This document shows, in pieces, positions 47,073 to 56,142 of a stretch of 64,000 nucleotides of DNA (position 1 is its first letter; every line of letters begins with the position of its first letter). The translations under genes and the position numbers were made by a program. This stretch comes from Albidovulum marisflavi (GTDB lineage Bacteria; Pseudomonadota; Alphaproteobacteria; Rhodobacterales; Rhodobacteraceae). The notes under the pieces were generated by a model, which ran no database searches, was not told the origin of the DNA, and saw only the letters and a list, made by a program, of their open reading frames with translations. Where the stretch lies: positions 1,658,001 to 1,722,000 of the forward strand of contig NZ_JAOWKY010000001.1 in assembly GCF_025751435.1 (NCBI RefSeq). Reading direction: 5' to 3'.

Positions 47073-48088
47073 GGCGCGAGGGGCAGGGCACCCGCCCCTC
47101 CGCAACGATTATTGGATGCCAGGGGCCGGTTCTTGGGCCGGAAGAGGCCGCGTTCATACGCGATGCCAATCCGCTGGGGTTCATTCTTTTCGCCCGCAAC
47201 ATCGAAGAGCCCGATCAGGTGCGCCGCTTGACCGATGCGCTGCGCGCGGCGGTGGGCCGCGATGCGCCGGTCCTGATCGACCAGGAAGGCGGGCGGGTTC
47301 AGCGCCTGCGCGCCCCCCATTGGCGCGAATGGTTACCGCCCCTCGACCAGGTGAAAGCCTCGCCGCCAGAGGTGATGGAGCGGGGAGTGTGGCTGCGCTA
47401 CCGCCTGATCGCGGATGAGCTTCGCAAGCTTGGCATCGACGCGAACTGCGCGCCATCGGCGGACATCGCGGGGCCTGACACGCATCCATTTCTGCGAAAC
47501 CGCTGCTTCGGATCGGATGCAGCCACAGTTGTGAAGGCGGCGCGGGCCGCCGCGAACGGCCTGCTTGAGGGGGGGGTGCTGCCGGTCCTGAAGCACATTC
47601 CCGGCCACGGCCGCGCGATCGCCGACAGCCACATGGAACTTCCGACCGTCGACGCGCCCGAGGCAGAGCTTCTCCGCGCCGACTTTGCGCCATTCAGGGC
47701 GCTGGCCGACCTGCCCGTCGGCATGACCGCGCATATCCGCTTTCGCGCGATCGATCCCGACCGACCCGCGACGGCTTCGCCGGTCATGATAGATCTGATA
47801 CGGCGGCGTATCGGGTTCCAGGGGCTGCTGATGACCGACGACATCACGATGCAGGCGCTGTCGGGAACCGCGGCGGAGCGTGCGCGCGCCGCCATCGCCG
47901 CGGGCTGCGATATCGTGCTGCATTGCAATGGCACCATTTCGGAAATGGCCGAGACCGTGGCAGCAGCTGGTGAGATGGGCGATGTGGCGCTGCGCCGCGC
48001 CGCCACGGCGCTTGCTGCCCGCACGGAGCCCCACCCCATTGACACCACCCTTCTGGAAGCAGAACTTGAAACGCTTCTGAAGGGATAA
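47048..48088 (+). CDS. nagZ: Beta-N-acetylhexosaminidase, NagZ type
   Basis: Cytoplasmic GH3 enzyme of peptidoglycan recycling that removes GlcNAc from anhydromuropeptides. The 346-residue protein shows LIDQEGGRVQRLRAPHW near 76-92, the active-site loop KHIPGHGRAIADSHMELP near 178-195 with the catalytic His, and the nucleophile aspartate in GLLMTDDITMQAL near 258. It overlaps the SPOR-domain gene by 25 bases in another frame, and scpA starts 3 bases after its stop. Such overlap suggests translational coupling. Confidence 0.93.
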   Translation: MRADADEVGREGQGTRPSATIIGCQGPVLGPEEAAFIRDANPLGFILFARNIEEPDQVRRLTDALRAAVGRDAPVLIDQEGGRVQRLRAPHWREWLPPLDQVKASPPEVMERGVWLRYRLIADELRKLGIDANCAPSADIAGPDTHPFLRNRCFGSDAATVVKAARAAANGLLEGGVLPVLKHIPGHGRAIADSHMELPTVDAPEAELLRADFAPFRALADLPVGMTAHIRFRAIDPDRPATASPVMIDLIRRRIGFQGLLMTDDITMQALSGTAAERARAAIAAGCDIVLHCNGTISEMAETVAAAGEMGDVALRRAATALAARTEPHPIDTTLLEAELETLLKG

Positions 48089-48091
48089 CGC

Positions 48092-48880
48092 ATGGCCGAT
48101 CCGAGCCTCTTCGAAGAAGATCCGCAGTCCGTCAGCGACCGGCTTCAGGCCGAGGCGCTGATCGTGGACGTCGATGGCTTTGAGGGGCCGCTTGACCTGC
48201 TTCTGACCCTGTCGCGCACGCAGAAGGTCGACTTGCGCCGGATCTCGGTGCTGCAACTGGCCGAGCAGTACCTGGTGTTCGTGGAAAAGGCCAAGAAGCT
48301 CAGGATCGAGCTGGCGGCCGACTACCTTGTGATGGCCGCGTGGCTGGCGTTCCTGAAGTCACGGCTCCTGCTGCCGCCCGACCCGTCCGAGGAAGGGCCT
48401 TCGGGCGAGGAACTGGCCGCGCACCTCGCGTTTCAGCTTGAACGGCTTCAGGCGATGCGTGAAAGCGCCGCCCGGCTCATGGCGCGGGACCAGAAGGGGC
48501 GGGACTTTTTCGTGCGGGGCCTGCCCGAGGACATTCAGCGCAGCCGCAAGGTCCACTACACGGCCACGCTGCTTGACCTCATGCAGGCCTATGCGCGCAT
48601 CCGGACGCACGACCAGTTCCGTCCATATGCCTTTGACCGCGACCATGTCTTCACGATGGAACAGGCGCTGGACCGGATGCGCGGTCTGATCGGCTTCGCC
48701 GGTGACTGGACCGACCTGGCAAGCTATCTGCCTGATGGCTGGTCAGCCGATCCGGCGCGGCGGCGCTCGGCCACGGCCGCGACCTTTGCCGCGTCGCTCG
48801 AACTCGCCAAGCAGGGGCATATCGAGTTAAGACAGTCCGAAACCTTTGCCCCCATCGCGATCAGACGGAAGCCGCAGTGA
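48092..48880 (+). CDS. scpA: Segregation and condensation protein A
   Basis: Kleisin subunit of the SMC-ScpAB condensin. The 262-residue protein has the ScpA N-terminal motif DVDGFEGPLDLLLTLSRTQKVDLRRISVLQLAEQYL near 26-61, the helix DYLVMAAWLAFLKSRLLLP near 75-93, and a C-terminal winged-helix region. The stop overlaps the GTG start of scpB. The smc gene is not in the window. Confidence 0.94.
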   Translation: MADPSLFEEDPQSVSDRLQAEALIVDVDGFEGPLDLLLTLSRTQKVDLRRISVLQLAEQYLVFVEKAKKLRIELAADYLVMAAWLAFLKSRLLLPPDPSEEGPSGEELAAHLAFQLERLQAMRESAARLMARDQKGRDFFVRGLPEDIQRSRKVHYTATLLDLMQAYARIRTHDQFRPYAFDRDHVFTMEQALDRMRGLIGFAGDWTDLASYLPDGWSADPARRRSATAATFAASLELAKQGHIELRQSETFAPIAIRRKPQ

Positions 48881-49518
48881 CAGACGCCCCCGACACCGAA
48901 AAGAGCCTGTTCGAGGCCCCGCCCATCGCCGAACAGGAACGGATGGTCGAGGCGATCCTGTTCGCCTCGGCAGACCCGGTGACCGTTGCCGAGATGGCCG
49001 CGCGGATGCCGCATGGGTCCGACCCGGCCGAGGCGCTTGTCTATCTGCGCCGCCGGTACGAGGGCAGGGGCGTGCGCGTCGTCAAGGTGGGCGACGCCTG
49101 GGCCATCCGGACGGCGCCCGACCTTGGCTTCCTGATGCAGAAGGAAGTCGTCGAAACCCGCAAGCTGTCGCGTGCGGCGATCGAGACGCTGGCGATCATC
49201 GCCTACCACCAGCCCGCCACCCGCGCCGAGATCGAAGAAATTCGCGGGGTCGCGGTCAGCCGTGGAACGATCGACCAGCTTCTGGAGCTGGAATGGATCC
49301 GGTTTGGGCGCCGCAGGATGACGCCGGGGCGGCCCGTGACCTTTGTCGTGACCCAGTCGTTCCTTGATCACTTCGGTCTGGAAAGCGCGCGGGATCTGCC
49401 CGGCCTCAAGGAACTGAGGGCGGCGGGTCTTCTGGACAACCGTCCAATGCCGGGCATGGGCAAGGATGACGACGATGGCGAGGACCAGGGCGGCCAAAGC
49501 GAATTGTTCGAGGACTGA
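48877..49518 (+). CDS. scpB: Segregation and condensation protein B
   Basis: Winged-helix dimer that binds ScpA and regulates SMC. The 213-residue protein has MVEAILFASADPVTVAEMAARM near 22-43, VVKVGDAWAIRTAPDL, and RAAIETLAIIAYHQPATRAEIEEIRGVAVSRGTI near 97-130 (the second winged helix). The GTG start overlaps the scpA stop (GTGA). The C-terminal tail is acidic and probably disordered. In many relatives tatABC follow here; in this window the next gene is dcd on the opposite strand. Confidence 0.94.
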   Translation: MTDAPDTEKSLFEAPPIAEQERMVEAILFASADPVTVAEMAARMPHGSDPAEALVYLRRRYEGRGVRVVKVGDAWAIRTAPDLGFLMQKEVVETRKLSRAAIETLAIIAYHQPATRAEIEEIRGVAVSRGTIDQLLELEWIRFGRRRMTPGRPVTFVVTQSFLDHFGLESARDLPGLKELRAAGLLDNRPMPGMGKDDDDGEDQGGQSELFED

Positions 49519-49541
49519 GCAACAGGCCGATCAGGGCCGAT

Positions 49542-50624
49542 TCAGCCCATGCGGAAGTGCTTCGACAGCTTCAACCCCTGGCCCTGATAGTTCGACTTGA
49601 TGTCGGTGCCATAAAGCCGGTCAGGGACGGAAACCATCCGCTCGTAAACCAGTCTGCCGACGATCTGGCCGTGCTCAAGCACGAAGGGCGCCTCGTGGCA
49701 ACGGACCTCAAGCACGCCCCGCGACCCTGCGCCGCCTGCGGCGTCATAGCCGAAGCCAGGATCGAAGAATCCCGCGTAGTGGACCCGGAACTCGCCGACC
49801 ATGGCGATGTAGGGGGCCATTTCGGCGGCGCAGTCGGGCGGGATCGAGATCGCCTCGCGGCTGACAAGGATGTAGAAGGCGCCGGGATCCAGGATGATCC
49901 GCCCTTCGCGGGTGCGCACCTCTTCCCAGAAATCCGCAGGGTCGTAGTAGCCCACACGGTCAAGGTCGATGACGCCGGTGTGCGGTTTCGCGCGGTAGCC
50001 GACCAGGTCGCCGTTGTCGGGGCGCAGGCCAACGGAAAAGGCAAGGCCATCGGAAATCACCGCCGGTCCCGACACGATCGGGCTGCGCGCATGGATGGCG
50101 GCAAGCTCCGAATCCTCGATCCGCGTCGGGCCGCGGCGGAAGATGATCTGGCTCAGCATCTGCCCAGTCCGCGCGAGAACCGAGAAGGAGCGGGGGCAGA
50201 TCTCGACATAAAGGGGGCCGCCATATCCGTCCGGCACCCGATCGAACTCGATGCCGTTGTCGGTGATGACGCGGGTCAGAAGGTCAAGCCGACCGATCGA
50301 GGACTTGGCCGAGGCGGCCCCCGATGTGCCCATCGGCAAGCTGACGGATTCAAGCAGCGGCACGACGTAGACGCAGCCCTTTTCCAGCACCGCCCCATGG
50401 GTCAGGTCGATGCGATGCATTTCGAATTCCGCGATGCGCTCGGCCACGCTGTGACCCTGGCCCGCCAGAAACGAGGCGCGCACGCGGTAGGCAACGGTCC
50501 CGAGCCTCAGGTCCAGGCTGGCAGGCTGGACTTGGCCCTCGGCCATCGGCAGGGCGGCCGTGATTCCGCCCTGGGCGATCATGTCCCGGATGCCGCTGTC
50601 TGCCAGAACGCCGCTTTCGGTCAT
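49542..50624 (-). CDS. dcd: 2'-Deoxycytidine 5'-triphosphate deaminase
   Basis: Converts dCTP to dUTP as a precursor for dTTP. At 360 residues it is about twice the length of E. coli Dcd and represents the alphaproteobacterial form with a duplicated dUTPase-like fold: one copy around QPASLDLRLGTVAYRV and SAKSSIGRLDLLTRVITDNG (near 100-120), the other around HTGVIDLDRVGYYDPADFWEE and FFDPGFGYDAAGG near 290. The ATG at 50624 follows GGGGGAAGG; five residues of upstream frame are ignored. It lies downstream of tRNA-Pro(GGG). Confidence 0.87.
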   Translation of the reverse strand: MTESGVLADSGIRDMIAQGGITAALPMAEGQVQPASLDLRLGTVAYRVRASFLAGQGHSVAERIAEFEMHRIDLTHGAVLEKGCVYVVPLLESVSLPMGTSGAASAKSSIGRLDLLTRVITDNGIEFDRVPDGYGGPLYVEICPRSFSVLARTGQMLSQIIFRRGPTRIEDSELAAIHARSPIVSGPAVISDGLAFSVGLRPDNGDLVGYRAKPHTGVIDLDRVGYYDPADFWEEVRTREGRIILDPGAFYILVSREAISIPPDCAAEMAPYIAMVGEFRVHYAGFFDPGFGYDAAGGAGSRGVLEVRCHEAPFVLEHGQIVGRLVYERMVSVPDRLYGTDIKSNYQGQGLKLSKHFRMG

Positions 50625-50644
50625 GGCCTTCCCCCGCAAAAGCG

Positions 50645-50674
50645 AACGCCCACCCCCGCAAAGGGGTGGGCGTT
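50645..50674 (-). terminator. Terminator after tRNA-Pro(GGG)
   Basis: A perfect 12-base stem (AACGCCCACCCC/GGGGTGGGCGTT on the plus strand) has a 6-base loop. On the minus strand it follows the tRNA 3' end by 7 bases and is followed by CGCTTTTGCG, so it can end the tRNA transcript. Confidence 0.8.
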
Positions 50675-50681
50675 TCGGTGA

Positions 50682-50759
50682 TGGTCGGGCCGGCGAGATT
50701 CGAACTCGCGACCTTCCGCCCCCCAGACGGACGCGCTAACCAGGCTGCGCCACGGCCCG
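50682..50759 (-). tRNA. tRNA-Pro (anticodon GGG)
   Basis: A 78-base cloverleaf on the minus strand. The acceptor stem CGGGCCG/CGGCCCG is followed by discriminator A and encoded CCA. The anticodon stem TCCGT/GCGGA (one G-T pair) encloses CTGGGGG, giving anticodon GGG, which reads CCC and CCU. The T-loop is GTTCGAATC. Confidence 0.95.
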
Positions 50760-50834
50760 ACGCGGCGGTGTATAGGACGATTGGCAGGGCAGGGGCAAGC
50801 GTCAAAACGCATCGTGGACAAGTCCTTGTGCGGA

Positions 50835-51575
50835 TTATCCCTTTGGCGCGTCAAGCTTGGCTCGGCGGCGGTCCCTGAGCGCGACCAGCCGGTCGTGCAC
50901 AGCCCGAAGCTTGTCGCGATTCCGATCGGCAAGCGCCGGCGCCGCGGATCGGACCCGGTTCGCGATGGTATCCGATGGTGACTCCATGCGGCTGGACGGG
51001 AAGGCATGAACCGTTCCAACCCGTTCAAGCGGCGCGGTGGGCACGTCGACATCCATTGGCGCCTCTGCGGCTGCGGGCTGCTCATCGTCGAGACCGAAGG
51101 GCAGGAACGGCTGTTGCTCATCCTGAGGGCCGCGAGGCCGTGGCGCCATGCGCGGCGTCGGCGCCTGCTTTGCCGCAGACGGTACCGGCTCGGGGGATGG
51201 CGGCGGGGACTTCTCACCCTGCGGGGGCGCGGGTGCCGTGGGGCTTTCCGTGGATGGCTGGGGCGTTGGTTGCGGGGCGCTGGTCGCCAGGACGGGCGAA
51301 GCGCCCGTATCTGCAAGCGCCGCGACATGCTTTACGCCTTGTTCCTTCAGGATCTTCTTGACCCCTCGGATCGTGACACCGTCTTCGTGCAAAAGCTTCT
51401 TGATCCCAGACAAAAGCGCCACGTCCTGCGGCCGGTAGTAGCGCCGTCCGCCAGCGCGCTTCATAGGCTTGATCTGGGCAAACTGACTTTCCCAGAAGCG
51501 CAACACATGCGCGGGTGTATCGAGAATCTCTCCGACTTCGCTGATCGTCCGGAACGCCTCGGCCGATTTCGGCAT
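50835..51575 (-). CDS. MerR-family transcriptional regulator
   Basis: A 246-residue DNA-binding protein. Residues 10-80 form a MerR winged helix-turn-helix ([24 protein letters not shown], then [23 protein letters not shown]). Next comes a long Pro/Ala-rich linker (about 95-170) and a basic C-terminal helix ([23 protein letters not shown]). No metal-binding cysteine motif is present. It lies 11 bases after ihfA, the conserved position in Rhodobacterales. Targets are unknown. Confidence 0.87.
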   Translation of the reverse strand: MPKSAEAFRTISEVGEILDTPAHVLRFWESQFAQIKPMKRAGGRRYYRPQDVALLSGIKKLLHEDGVTIRGVKKILKEQGVKHVAALADTGASPVLATSAPQPTPQPSTESPTAPAPPQGEKSPPPSPEPVPSAAKQAPTPRMAPRPRGPQDEQQPFLPFGLDDEQPAAAEAPMDVDVPTAPLERVGTVHAFPSSRMESPSDTIANRVRSAAPALADRNRDKLRAVHDRLVALRDRRRAKLDAPKG

Positions 51576-51586
51576 TCGCTGGGGCC

Positions 51587-51889
51587 TCAGTTCTTGTTCC
51601 CGGCCGCGACGCGATCCTTCATCAGGTGCGAGGGCCGGAAGGTCAGCACCCGGCGCGGATGGATCGGAACTTCGTCGCCGGTCTTTGGATTGCGACCCAT
51701 GCGCGCCGCCTTGTCGCGAACGGAGAAGGTTCCGAAGGACGAGATCTTGACGGACTCTCCGTCGACCAGCGCATCGGACATGTGCTGCAGAACGCTTTCC
51801 ACCAATTGGGCAGATTCGTTGCGCGACAACCCGACTTCGCGGAACACCGCCTCGGTCAGGTCCATGCGTGTCAGCGTCTTGTCGTTCAT
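51587..51889 (-). CDS. ihfA: Integration host factor subunit alpha
   Basis: DNA-bending nucleoid protein, partner of IhfB. The 100-residue HU/IHF-fold protein has [25 protein letters not shown] near 6-30, [30 protein letters not shown] near 47-76 with the intercalating-proline arm (GRNPKTG), and the basic C-terminus. The ATG at 51889 follows a GGGGGG run; upstream frame extension is not conserved. It follows fabH by 93 bases and precedes merR. Confidence 0.94.
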   Translation of the reverse strand: MNDKTLTRMDLTEAVFREVGLSRNESAQLVESVLQHMSDALVDGESVKISSFGTFSVRDKAARMGRNPKTGDEVPIHPRRVLTFRPSHLMKDRVAAGNKN

Positions 51890-51982
51890 CACATCCCCCC
51901 TAGGTCCGTTCGACTGAAGGATGGTCGCTTGGTATTCCCAAGTCAATATCAATGGCTTGTCCCGGCCTATTCAGGCGGGTTT

Positions 51983-52957
51983 TCACCATCTCAGCACGAC
52001 CGAACCCCATGCGAGACCGCCGCCGATGGCCTCGGTCACGATCAGATCGCCCTCTTTCAGCTGGCCGCGCGCCTTTCCGACAGACAGGGCAAGGGGAATC
52101 GATGCCGCCGAGGTGTTGCCGTGATCCTGGACTGTCACGACGACACGCTCCATCGGGACCTGCATCCGCTGCGCCGTTGCTGTAATGATGCGCAGGTTTG
52201 CCTGGTGCGGCACGATCCAGTCCACATCCCCGCCGGTCAGGCCGACCTTTTCGAGTGCGGTATGCGCGGTCGAGGCAAGCTTTTCGACGGCGTGCCGAAA
52301 GACCTGGTTGCCCTGCATGCGCAGGTGGCCGGCGGTGCCGGTGGTCGAAACCCCGCCATCGACGTACAGCAGGTCGCGATAGGATCCGTCGCTGTTCAGG
52401 TCGGTCGCGAGGATGCCGCGGTCATCTGTGCTGCCGGCACCGTCCTGCGCCTCAAGAACCAGCGCGCCCGCGCCATCTCCGAACAGGACGCAGGTCGAGC
52501 GGTCTTCCCAGTCCAGGATGCGGCTGAAGGTCTCCGCGCCGATGACGATCACCCGTTTTGCCTGACCCGACAGGATGAGGGCATTCGCGTTCGCCAGCGC
52601 ATAGACGAAGCCGGCGCAGACGGCCTGGACGTCGAAGGCAAATCCTTTGCGCATGCCGATCTTGTCCTGCACCATCGATGCGGCGGACGGGAATGTCAGG
52701 TCGGGCGTGGAGGTCGCGACGATCACGGCGTCGATCTGGTCGGCGGTCATGCCCGCGTCGGCAAGTGCCGCCAACGCCGCCTTGGCGCCCATGTCCGAGG
52801 TCGTTTCACCCTCGGCGGCGAAATGGCGCCGCTCGATCCCGGTGCGGGTGCGAATCCATTCGTCCGTCGTGTCGACATGGCCTTCGAACTCGCTGTTCGG
52901 CACCACGCGTTGGGGCAGATAGTGGCCCACGCCTTTGACCACGGCACGGATCGTCAT
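51983..52957 (-). CDS. fabH: 3-oxoacyl-[ACP] synthase III
   Basis: Starts fatty-acid synthesis by condensing acetyl-CoA with malonyl-ACP. The 324-residue thiolase-fold enzyme has the Cys-His-Asn triad: C114 in QAVCAGFVYAL, His in IVPHQANLRII near 250, and Asn in GNTSAASIPLAL near 282. It overlaps the plsX stop by four bases (ATGA), as is usual for plsX-fabH pairs. Confidence 0.95.
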   Translation of the reverse strand: MTIRAVVKGVGHYLPQRVVPNSEFEGHVDTTDEWIRTRTGIERRHFAAEGETTSDMGAKAALAALADAGMTADQIDAVIVATSTPDLTFPSAASMVQDKIGMRKGFAFDVQAVCAGFVYALANANALILSGQAKRVIVIGAETFSRILDWEDRSTCVLFGDGAGALVLEAQDGAGSTDDRGILATDLNSDGSYRDLLYVDGGVSTTGTAGHLRMQGNQVFRHAVEKLASTAHTALEKVGLTGGDVDWIVPHQANLRIITATAQRMQVPMERVVVTVQDHGNTSAASIPLALSVGKARGQLKEGDLIVTEAIGGGLAWGSVVLRW

Positions 52958-54075
52958 TCGGTGTTTCCGTTCTTGTTATTGCTCTGACCGTCATCCTGCG
53001 TCGGCTGTGCAAGAGAGGCAACCCGCTGGGCCAGCCGTTCCTGAAAGCCCGATCGGGCAAGCTTGTAGGCAAGCGTGATCGCTGCCGCCACGCCGGTGGA
53101 ATCGGCCGACCCGTGCGATTTCACGACGGTGCCGTTCAGGCCAAGGAAGACCCCGCCATTGACGCGGCGCGGGTCGATGCGCTGCTGCAGGCGCTTGAGA
53201 GAGCCCATCGCGAACAATGCACCGATCTTCGAAAGAACCGTCGAACGCAGCGACTCCCGCAAAAGCTCGCCAACCAGCTTTGCCGTGCCTTCGCCCGTCT
53301 TCAGCGCGATGTTGCCGGTGAAGCCGTCGGTCACGATCACATCGACCTTGGCCGATGGCAGGTCCCCGCCCTCGACGAAGCCGACGAAGTCGAAGTTGCC
53401 GGCCTCAGTCGCCGATGAGATCAGTTCCTGGGCCTGGCGCAGTTCTGCACGGCCCTTGTGATCCTCTGTCCCGACGTTCAGAAGCCCGATGCGCGGGCGG
53501 GCGTAGCCAAGCCCGTTACGGGCGTAGGATGCGCCCATCAGGGCATACTGCAGAAGATCAGGGGCATCGGCCTTGATGTCGGCGCCCACGTCCAGCATGA
53601 CGTTGAACGGTTTCGGACCGCGCGAGGGCCAGAGACAGGCAATGGCCGGCCTGTTGACGCCTGGCAACTTGCGAAGCCGGATCATCGAGATCGCCATCAG
53701 CGCCCCGGTATTGCCGCAACTGACCGCCGCCATCGCTTCGCCAGCACGCACGGCTTCGATCGTCGACCACATCGAGGTCTTCGATCCCGTGCGAAGCACC
53801 TGGCTTGGCTTGTCCTCCATGCGCACGACGTCTTCGGCGTGAACAAGGCGAACACGGCCCTTCAGGCCGGGACGCCGCGCGAGCAGAGGCGCAAGCTCTG
53901 ATTCACTGCCGTGCAGGAGAAAGTCGATATCGGGATGCTCGGCCACAGACAACGCAAGACCGGCAACAACCGCTGCCGGTCCCCGATCGCCACCCATGGC
54001 GTCGACCGATATGACGATTCGCCCCGCAGTCGCCTGCGACACGGTCTTGAAAGCCGGGTCGAGCTCTGACGACAT
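52954..54075 (-). CDS. plsX: Phosphate acyltransferase PlsX
   Basis: Makes acyl-phosphate from acyl-ACP for phospholipid synthesis. The 373-residue protein has the family start VISVDAMGGDRGPAAVVAGL near 21-40, then VSCGNTGALMAISMIRLRKLPGVNRPAI near 114-141 and VIVTDGFTGNIALKTGEG near 270-287. It lies 23 bases after rpmF and overlaps fabH, the classic rpmF-plsX-fabH cluster. The first 17 residues precede the conserved domain, so a slightly later start is possible. Confidence 0.94.
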   Translation of the reverse strand: MSSELDPAFKTVSQATAGRIVISVDAMGGDRGPAAVVAGLALSVAEHPDIDFLLHGSESELAPLLARRPGLKGRVRLVHAEDVVRMEDKPSQVLRTGSKTSMWSTIEAVRAGEAMAAVSCGNTGALMAISMIRLRKLPGVNRPAIACLWPSRGPKPFNVMLDVGADIKADAPDLLQYALMGASYARNGLGYARPRIGLLNVGTEDHKGRAELRQAQELISSATEAGNFDFVGFVEGGDLPSAKVDVIVTDGFTGNIALKTGEGTAKLVGELLRESLRSTVLSKIGALFAMGSLKRLQQRIDPRRVNGGVFLGLNGTVVKSHGSADSTGVAAAITLAYKLARSGFQERLAQRVASLAQPTQDDGQSNNKNGNTE

Positions 54076-54098
54076 GCCGAGGGCCGACGGGACGCAGC

Positions 54099-54305
54099 TT
54101 ACGCCGCGTCTTCGTCCAGATCGACCTCGGCGGCCTGTGCGACAACTTCGCGGCCGTCATAGTGGCCACACGCGCCGCACACGTGGTGCGGGCGCTTCAG
54201 TTCGCCGCAGTTCGGGCATTCGTTCGGATTCGCGGCGACCAGCGCATCGTGGGCGCGGCGCATGTTGCGGCGGGACCGCGTGACTCGGTTCTGAGGGACA
54301 GCCAT
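54099..54305 (-). CDS. rpmF: 50S ribosomal protein L32
   Basis: A 68-residue ribosomal protein with the N-terminal [22 protein letters not shown] motif and a zinc ribbon formed by the cysteine pairs of NECPNCGEL and HVCGACGHY. It carries an acidic tail ([11 protein letters not shown]) longer than in E. coli. It is first in the rpmF-plsX-fabH-ihfA-merR unit, preceded by the promoter at 54412-54439. Confidence 0.96.
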   Translation of the reverse strand: MAVPQNRVTRSRRNMRRAHDALVAANPNECPNCGELKRPHHVCGACGHYDGREVVAQAAEVDLDEDAA

Positions 54306-54411
54306 GTCTCAACCTCGGGTTATAAGGGGGCAAGCCCCGGATTTCCTTGGGTTTTCATCACTGGTTGCCGGACTGCGACCGGGTGCGAACCCATACTTAA
54401 GCGAGGCCGGG

Positions 54412-54439
54412 AACATACTGTGTTTGCGGGCGGGCGCAA
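54412..54439 (-). promoter_or_regulatory. Putative promoter of the rpmF-plsX-fabH operon
   Basis: On the minus strand TTGCGC (54439-54434) and TATGTT (54417-54412) are 16 bases apart, about 107 bases upstream of the rpmF start. It lies in the 199-base gap after yceD, which otherwise shows no gene. Confidence 0.5.
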
Positions 54440-54504
54440 GTCTTTTCTTGGCCTTTCTCCGCAAGTTCCGCACGGTCGACAAAACCGACGGCAGCATCCC
54501 TTCC

Positions 54505-55053
54505 TCAATCGTCCTTCTGGCCTTTTTTCAGAAGATCCGCAAGACCGGCGAACGGGCGCCGGACTTCTTCGGCCAGGGGTTCTGCGCCGGGTTCGGAATA
54601 TTCGGCATCGCCCAGTTCAGCGCCCGCGGCGCGGGGGTAGAGGGGAAGCGAAAGGCTAAGAGCCTCGGTCAGGACCGCGCCCAGGTCGATCACGGCGGGC
54701 AGCGCCTCCATGGTGTCGTCCTCGGGCATCTCGACTTCCTCGCCCTCGGGTTCGGGCATGTCGGCAAGGTACCGTCGCGTGACCTTTTCCGAGATCTTCG
54801 TGGTGACGGGCGCCAGCGTGATGACGCAAGGCTGAACCACCTTCGCCGCGAGTTTGCCCTTCAGGATCCAGTCGCGCCGCCCTTGCGGGGCAAGTTCACC
54901 TTCGAACGAGAGGTTGGGAATCGCCTCGACGCCAAGCGAGTCGGCGATGCGCGCGCGCGCCGGGGCATCGGGCGCGATGCGGAACCGGGTGGGTTTGCGT
55001 CCGGCCAGCTCGGCCGGTCTGAGGGGATGGGTGAACGGCACGGTTTCTGTCAT
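54505..55053 (-). CDS. YceD/DUF177 family protein
   Basis: A 182-residue protein of the DUF177 (YceD) family, which sits next to rpmF in most bacteria and has been linked to 23S rRNA accumulation. It has an N-terminal RPAELAGRKPTRFRIAPDA, a central ELAPQGRRDWILKGKLAAKVVQPCVITLAPVT where the conserved Cys lies, and the acidic VEMPEDDTMEALPAVIDLGAVLTEALSLSLPLYPR. The ATG at 55053 follows AGGTG; a GTG three codons earlier is possible. It is divergent from bamE. Confidence 0.87.
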   Translation of the reverse strand: MTETVPFTHPLRPAELAGRKPTRFRIAPDAPARARIADSLGVEAIPNLSFEGELAPQGRRDWILKGKLAAKVVQPCVITLAPVTTKISEKVTRRYLADMPEPEGEEVEMPEDDTMEALPAVIDLGAVLTEALSLSLPLYPRAAGAELGDAEYSEPGAEPLAEEVRRPFAGLADLLKKGQKDD

Positions 55054-55175
55054 GGTGAACACCTGCGGGTTCGGGCAATGGGTTTGATGCGCGGACCGGA
55101 ATGCCGCCTTGAAGGGACACAGCCGCGTGCTATAAGCCGGATAGAAGGCAAGAGGCGACGAGGCAAGAGGGCGGC

Positions 55176-55634
55176 ATGATGAGATTGGCGAAAGCGGTTC
55201 GTCTGGTCGCGATGGGCATTGCCCTGATCTCGTTGACCGCTTGCACGACTGTCTACCGCAATCATGGTTACGCCCCTTCGGATCTGGATCTGGAAAAGGT
55301 GGTCGTGGGCGAATCGACCAGACAGGACGTGGCGCGCGCGGTCGGTCGGCCGTCCTCGATCGGCGTTCTGGCGGATTCGGGGTGGTATTACGTCGGCAGC
55401 CGTTTCAAGCACTTCGCCTGGAAAGCGCCGGAAGAGGTCGAACGCCAAGTCGTCGCTGTCAGCTTCGACCAGGACGGCGTGGTCGAGAACGTAGAGAGGT
55501 TCGGACTTGAGGACGGCGAAGTGATCGTGCTGTCGCGGCGCGTGACCGACAGCAGCATCAAGGGCCTCAGCTTCCTGCGCCAGCTTCTTGGCAACATCGG
55601 CAACTTCAGCGCCGAGCAGTTCGCGGACGGCTAA
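55176..55634 (+). CDS. bamE: Outer-membrane assembly lipoprotein BamE (SmpA/OmlA)
   Basis: Lipoprotein of the BAM complex that folds outer-membrane proteins. The 152-residue protein has a signal peptide with lipobox LTAC (acylated C23). The SmpA/OmlA domain is VVVGESTRQDVARAVGRPSSIGVLADSGWYYVGSRF near 43-78, with the typical T-x2-DV-x2-x-GRPS pattern. The C-terminal part (VTDSSIKGLSFLRQLLGNIGNF) is of the alphaproteobacterial type. It is divergent from the yceD-rpmF cluster, as often seen. Confidence 0.9.
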   Translation: MMRLAKAVRLVAMGIALISLTACTTVYRNHGYAPSDLDLEKVVVGESTRQDVARAVGRPSSIGVLADSGWYYVGSRFKHFAWKAPEEVERQVVAVSFDQDGVVENVERFGLEDGEVIVLSRRVTDSSIKGLSFLRQLLGNIGNFSAEQFADG

Positions 55635-55658
55635 GGTCGCAGAGTCCGCCCGCATGTT

Positions 55659-56051
55659 TCAGCCGGGCTCTTTCTTCAGCGCCACGCCGTTGATGCAGTA
55701 ACGCAGGCCCGTAGGCGCAGGTCCGTCAGGAAACACGTGCCCCAGGTGGGCGTCGCAGGCCGCGCAATGCACCTCGGTCCGGCGCATGAACCAGCTGCGG
55801 TCCTCGGTCTCGCCAACCGCTTCGGGTGCCAGGGGCTGCCAGAAGCTGGGCCACCCCGTCCCCGAGTCGAACTTGGTCTGGGCGTCGAACAGGGGAGCGC
55901 CGCAGCACACGCAGGTGAACGTGCCGGGGCCGTTTGGGAAATCGTCGTGGGTGAACGCCCGTTCCGTCGCATGTTTGCGCGTGACCCTGTAGGCAAGGTC
56001 GGAAAGCTGGGCGCGCCACTCTTCGTCGGTTTTCTGAATCTTGGCGGTCAT
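55659..56051 (-). CDS. msrB: Peptide-methionine (R)-S-oxide reductase
   Basis: Repairs methionine-R-sulfoxide in proteins. The 130-residue enzyme has two zinc-binding CxxC pairs (C47/C50 in TCVCCGAP and C96/C99 in [11 protein letters not shown]), [13 protein letters not shown] near 61-73, and the catalytic Cys119 in RYCINGVAL. The ATG at 56051 follows AGGACCCC. The frame is open upstream without conservation. It is cytoplasmic, as no signal peptide is visible. Confidence 0.94.
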   Translation of the reverse strand: MTAKIQKTDEEWRAQLSDLAYRVTRKHATERAFTHDDFPNGPGTFTCVCCGAPLFDAQTKFDSGTGWPSFWQPLAPEAVGETEDRSWFMRRTEVHCAACDAHLGHVFPDGPAPTGLRYCINGVALKKEPG

Positions 56052-56142
56052 GGGGTCCTGTTGCCGGGCTGTCATCTTTGCGGAATAGTCATCCGCAGTA
56101 GATGTAGGGGCTAACACCGGCCTGTCCAAGCAGGAGAAGCGA

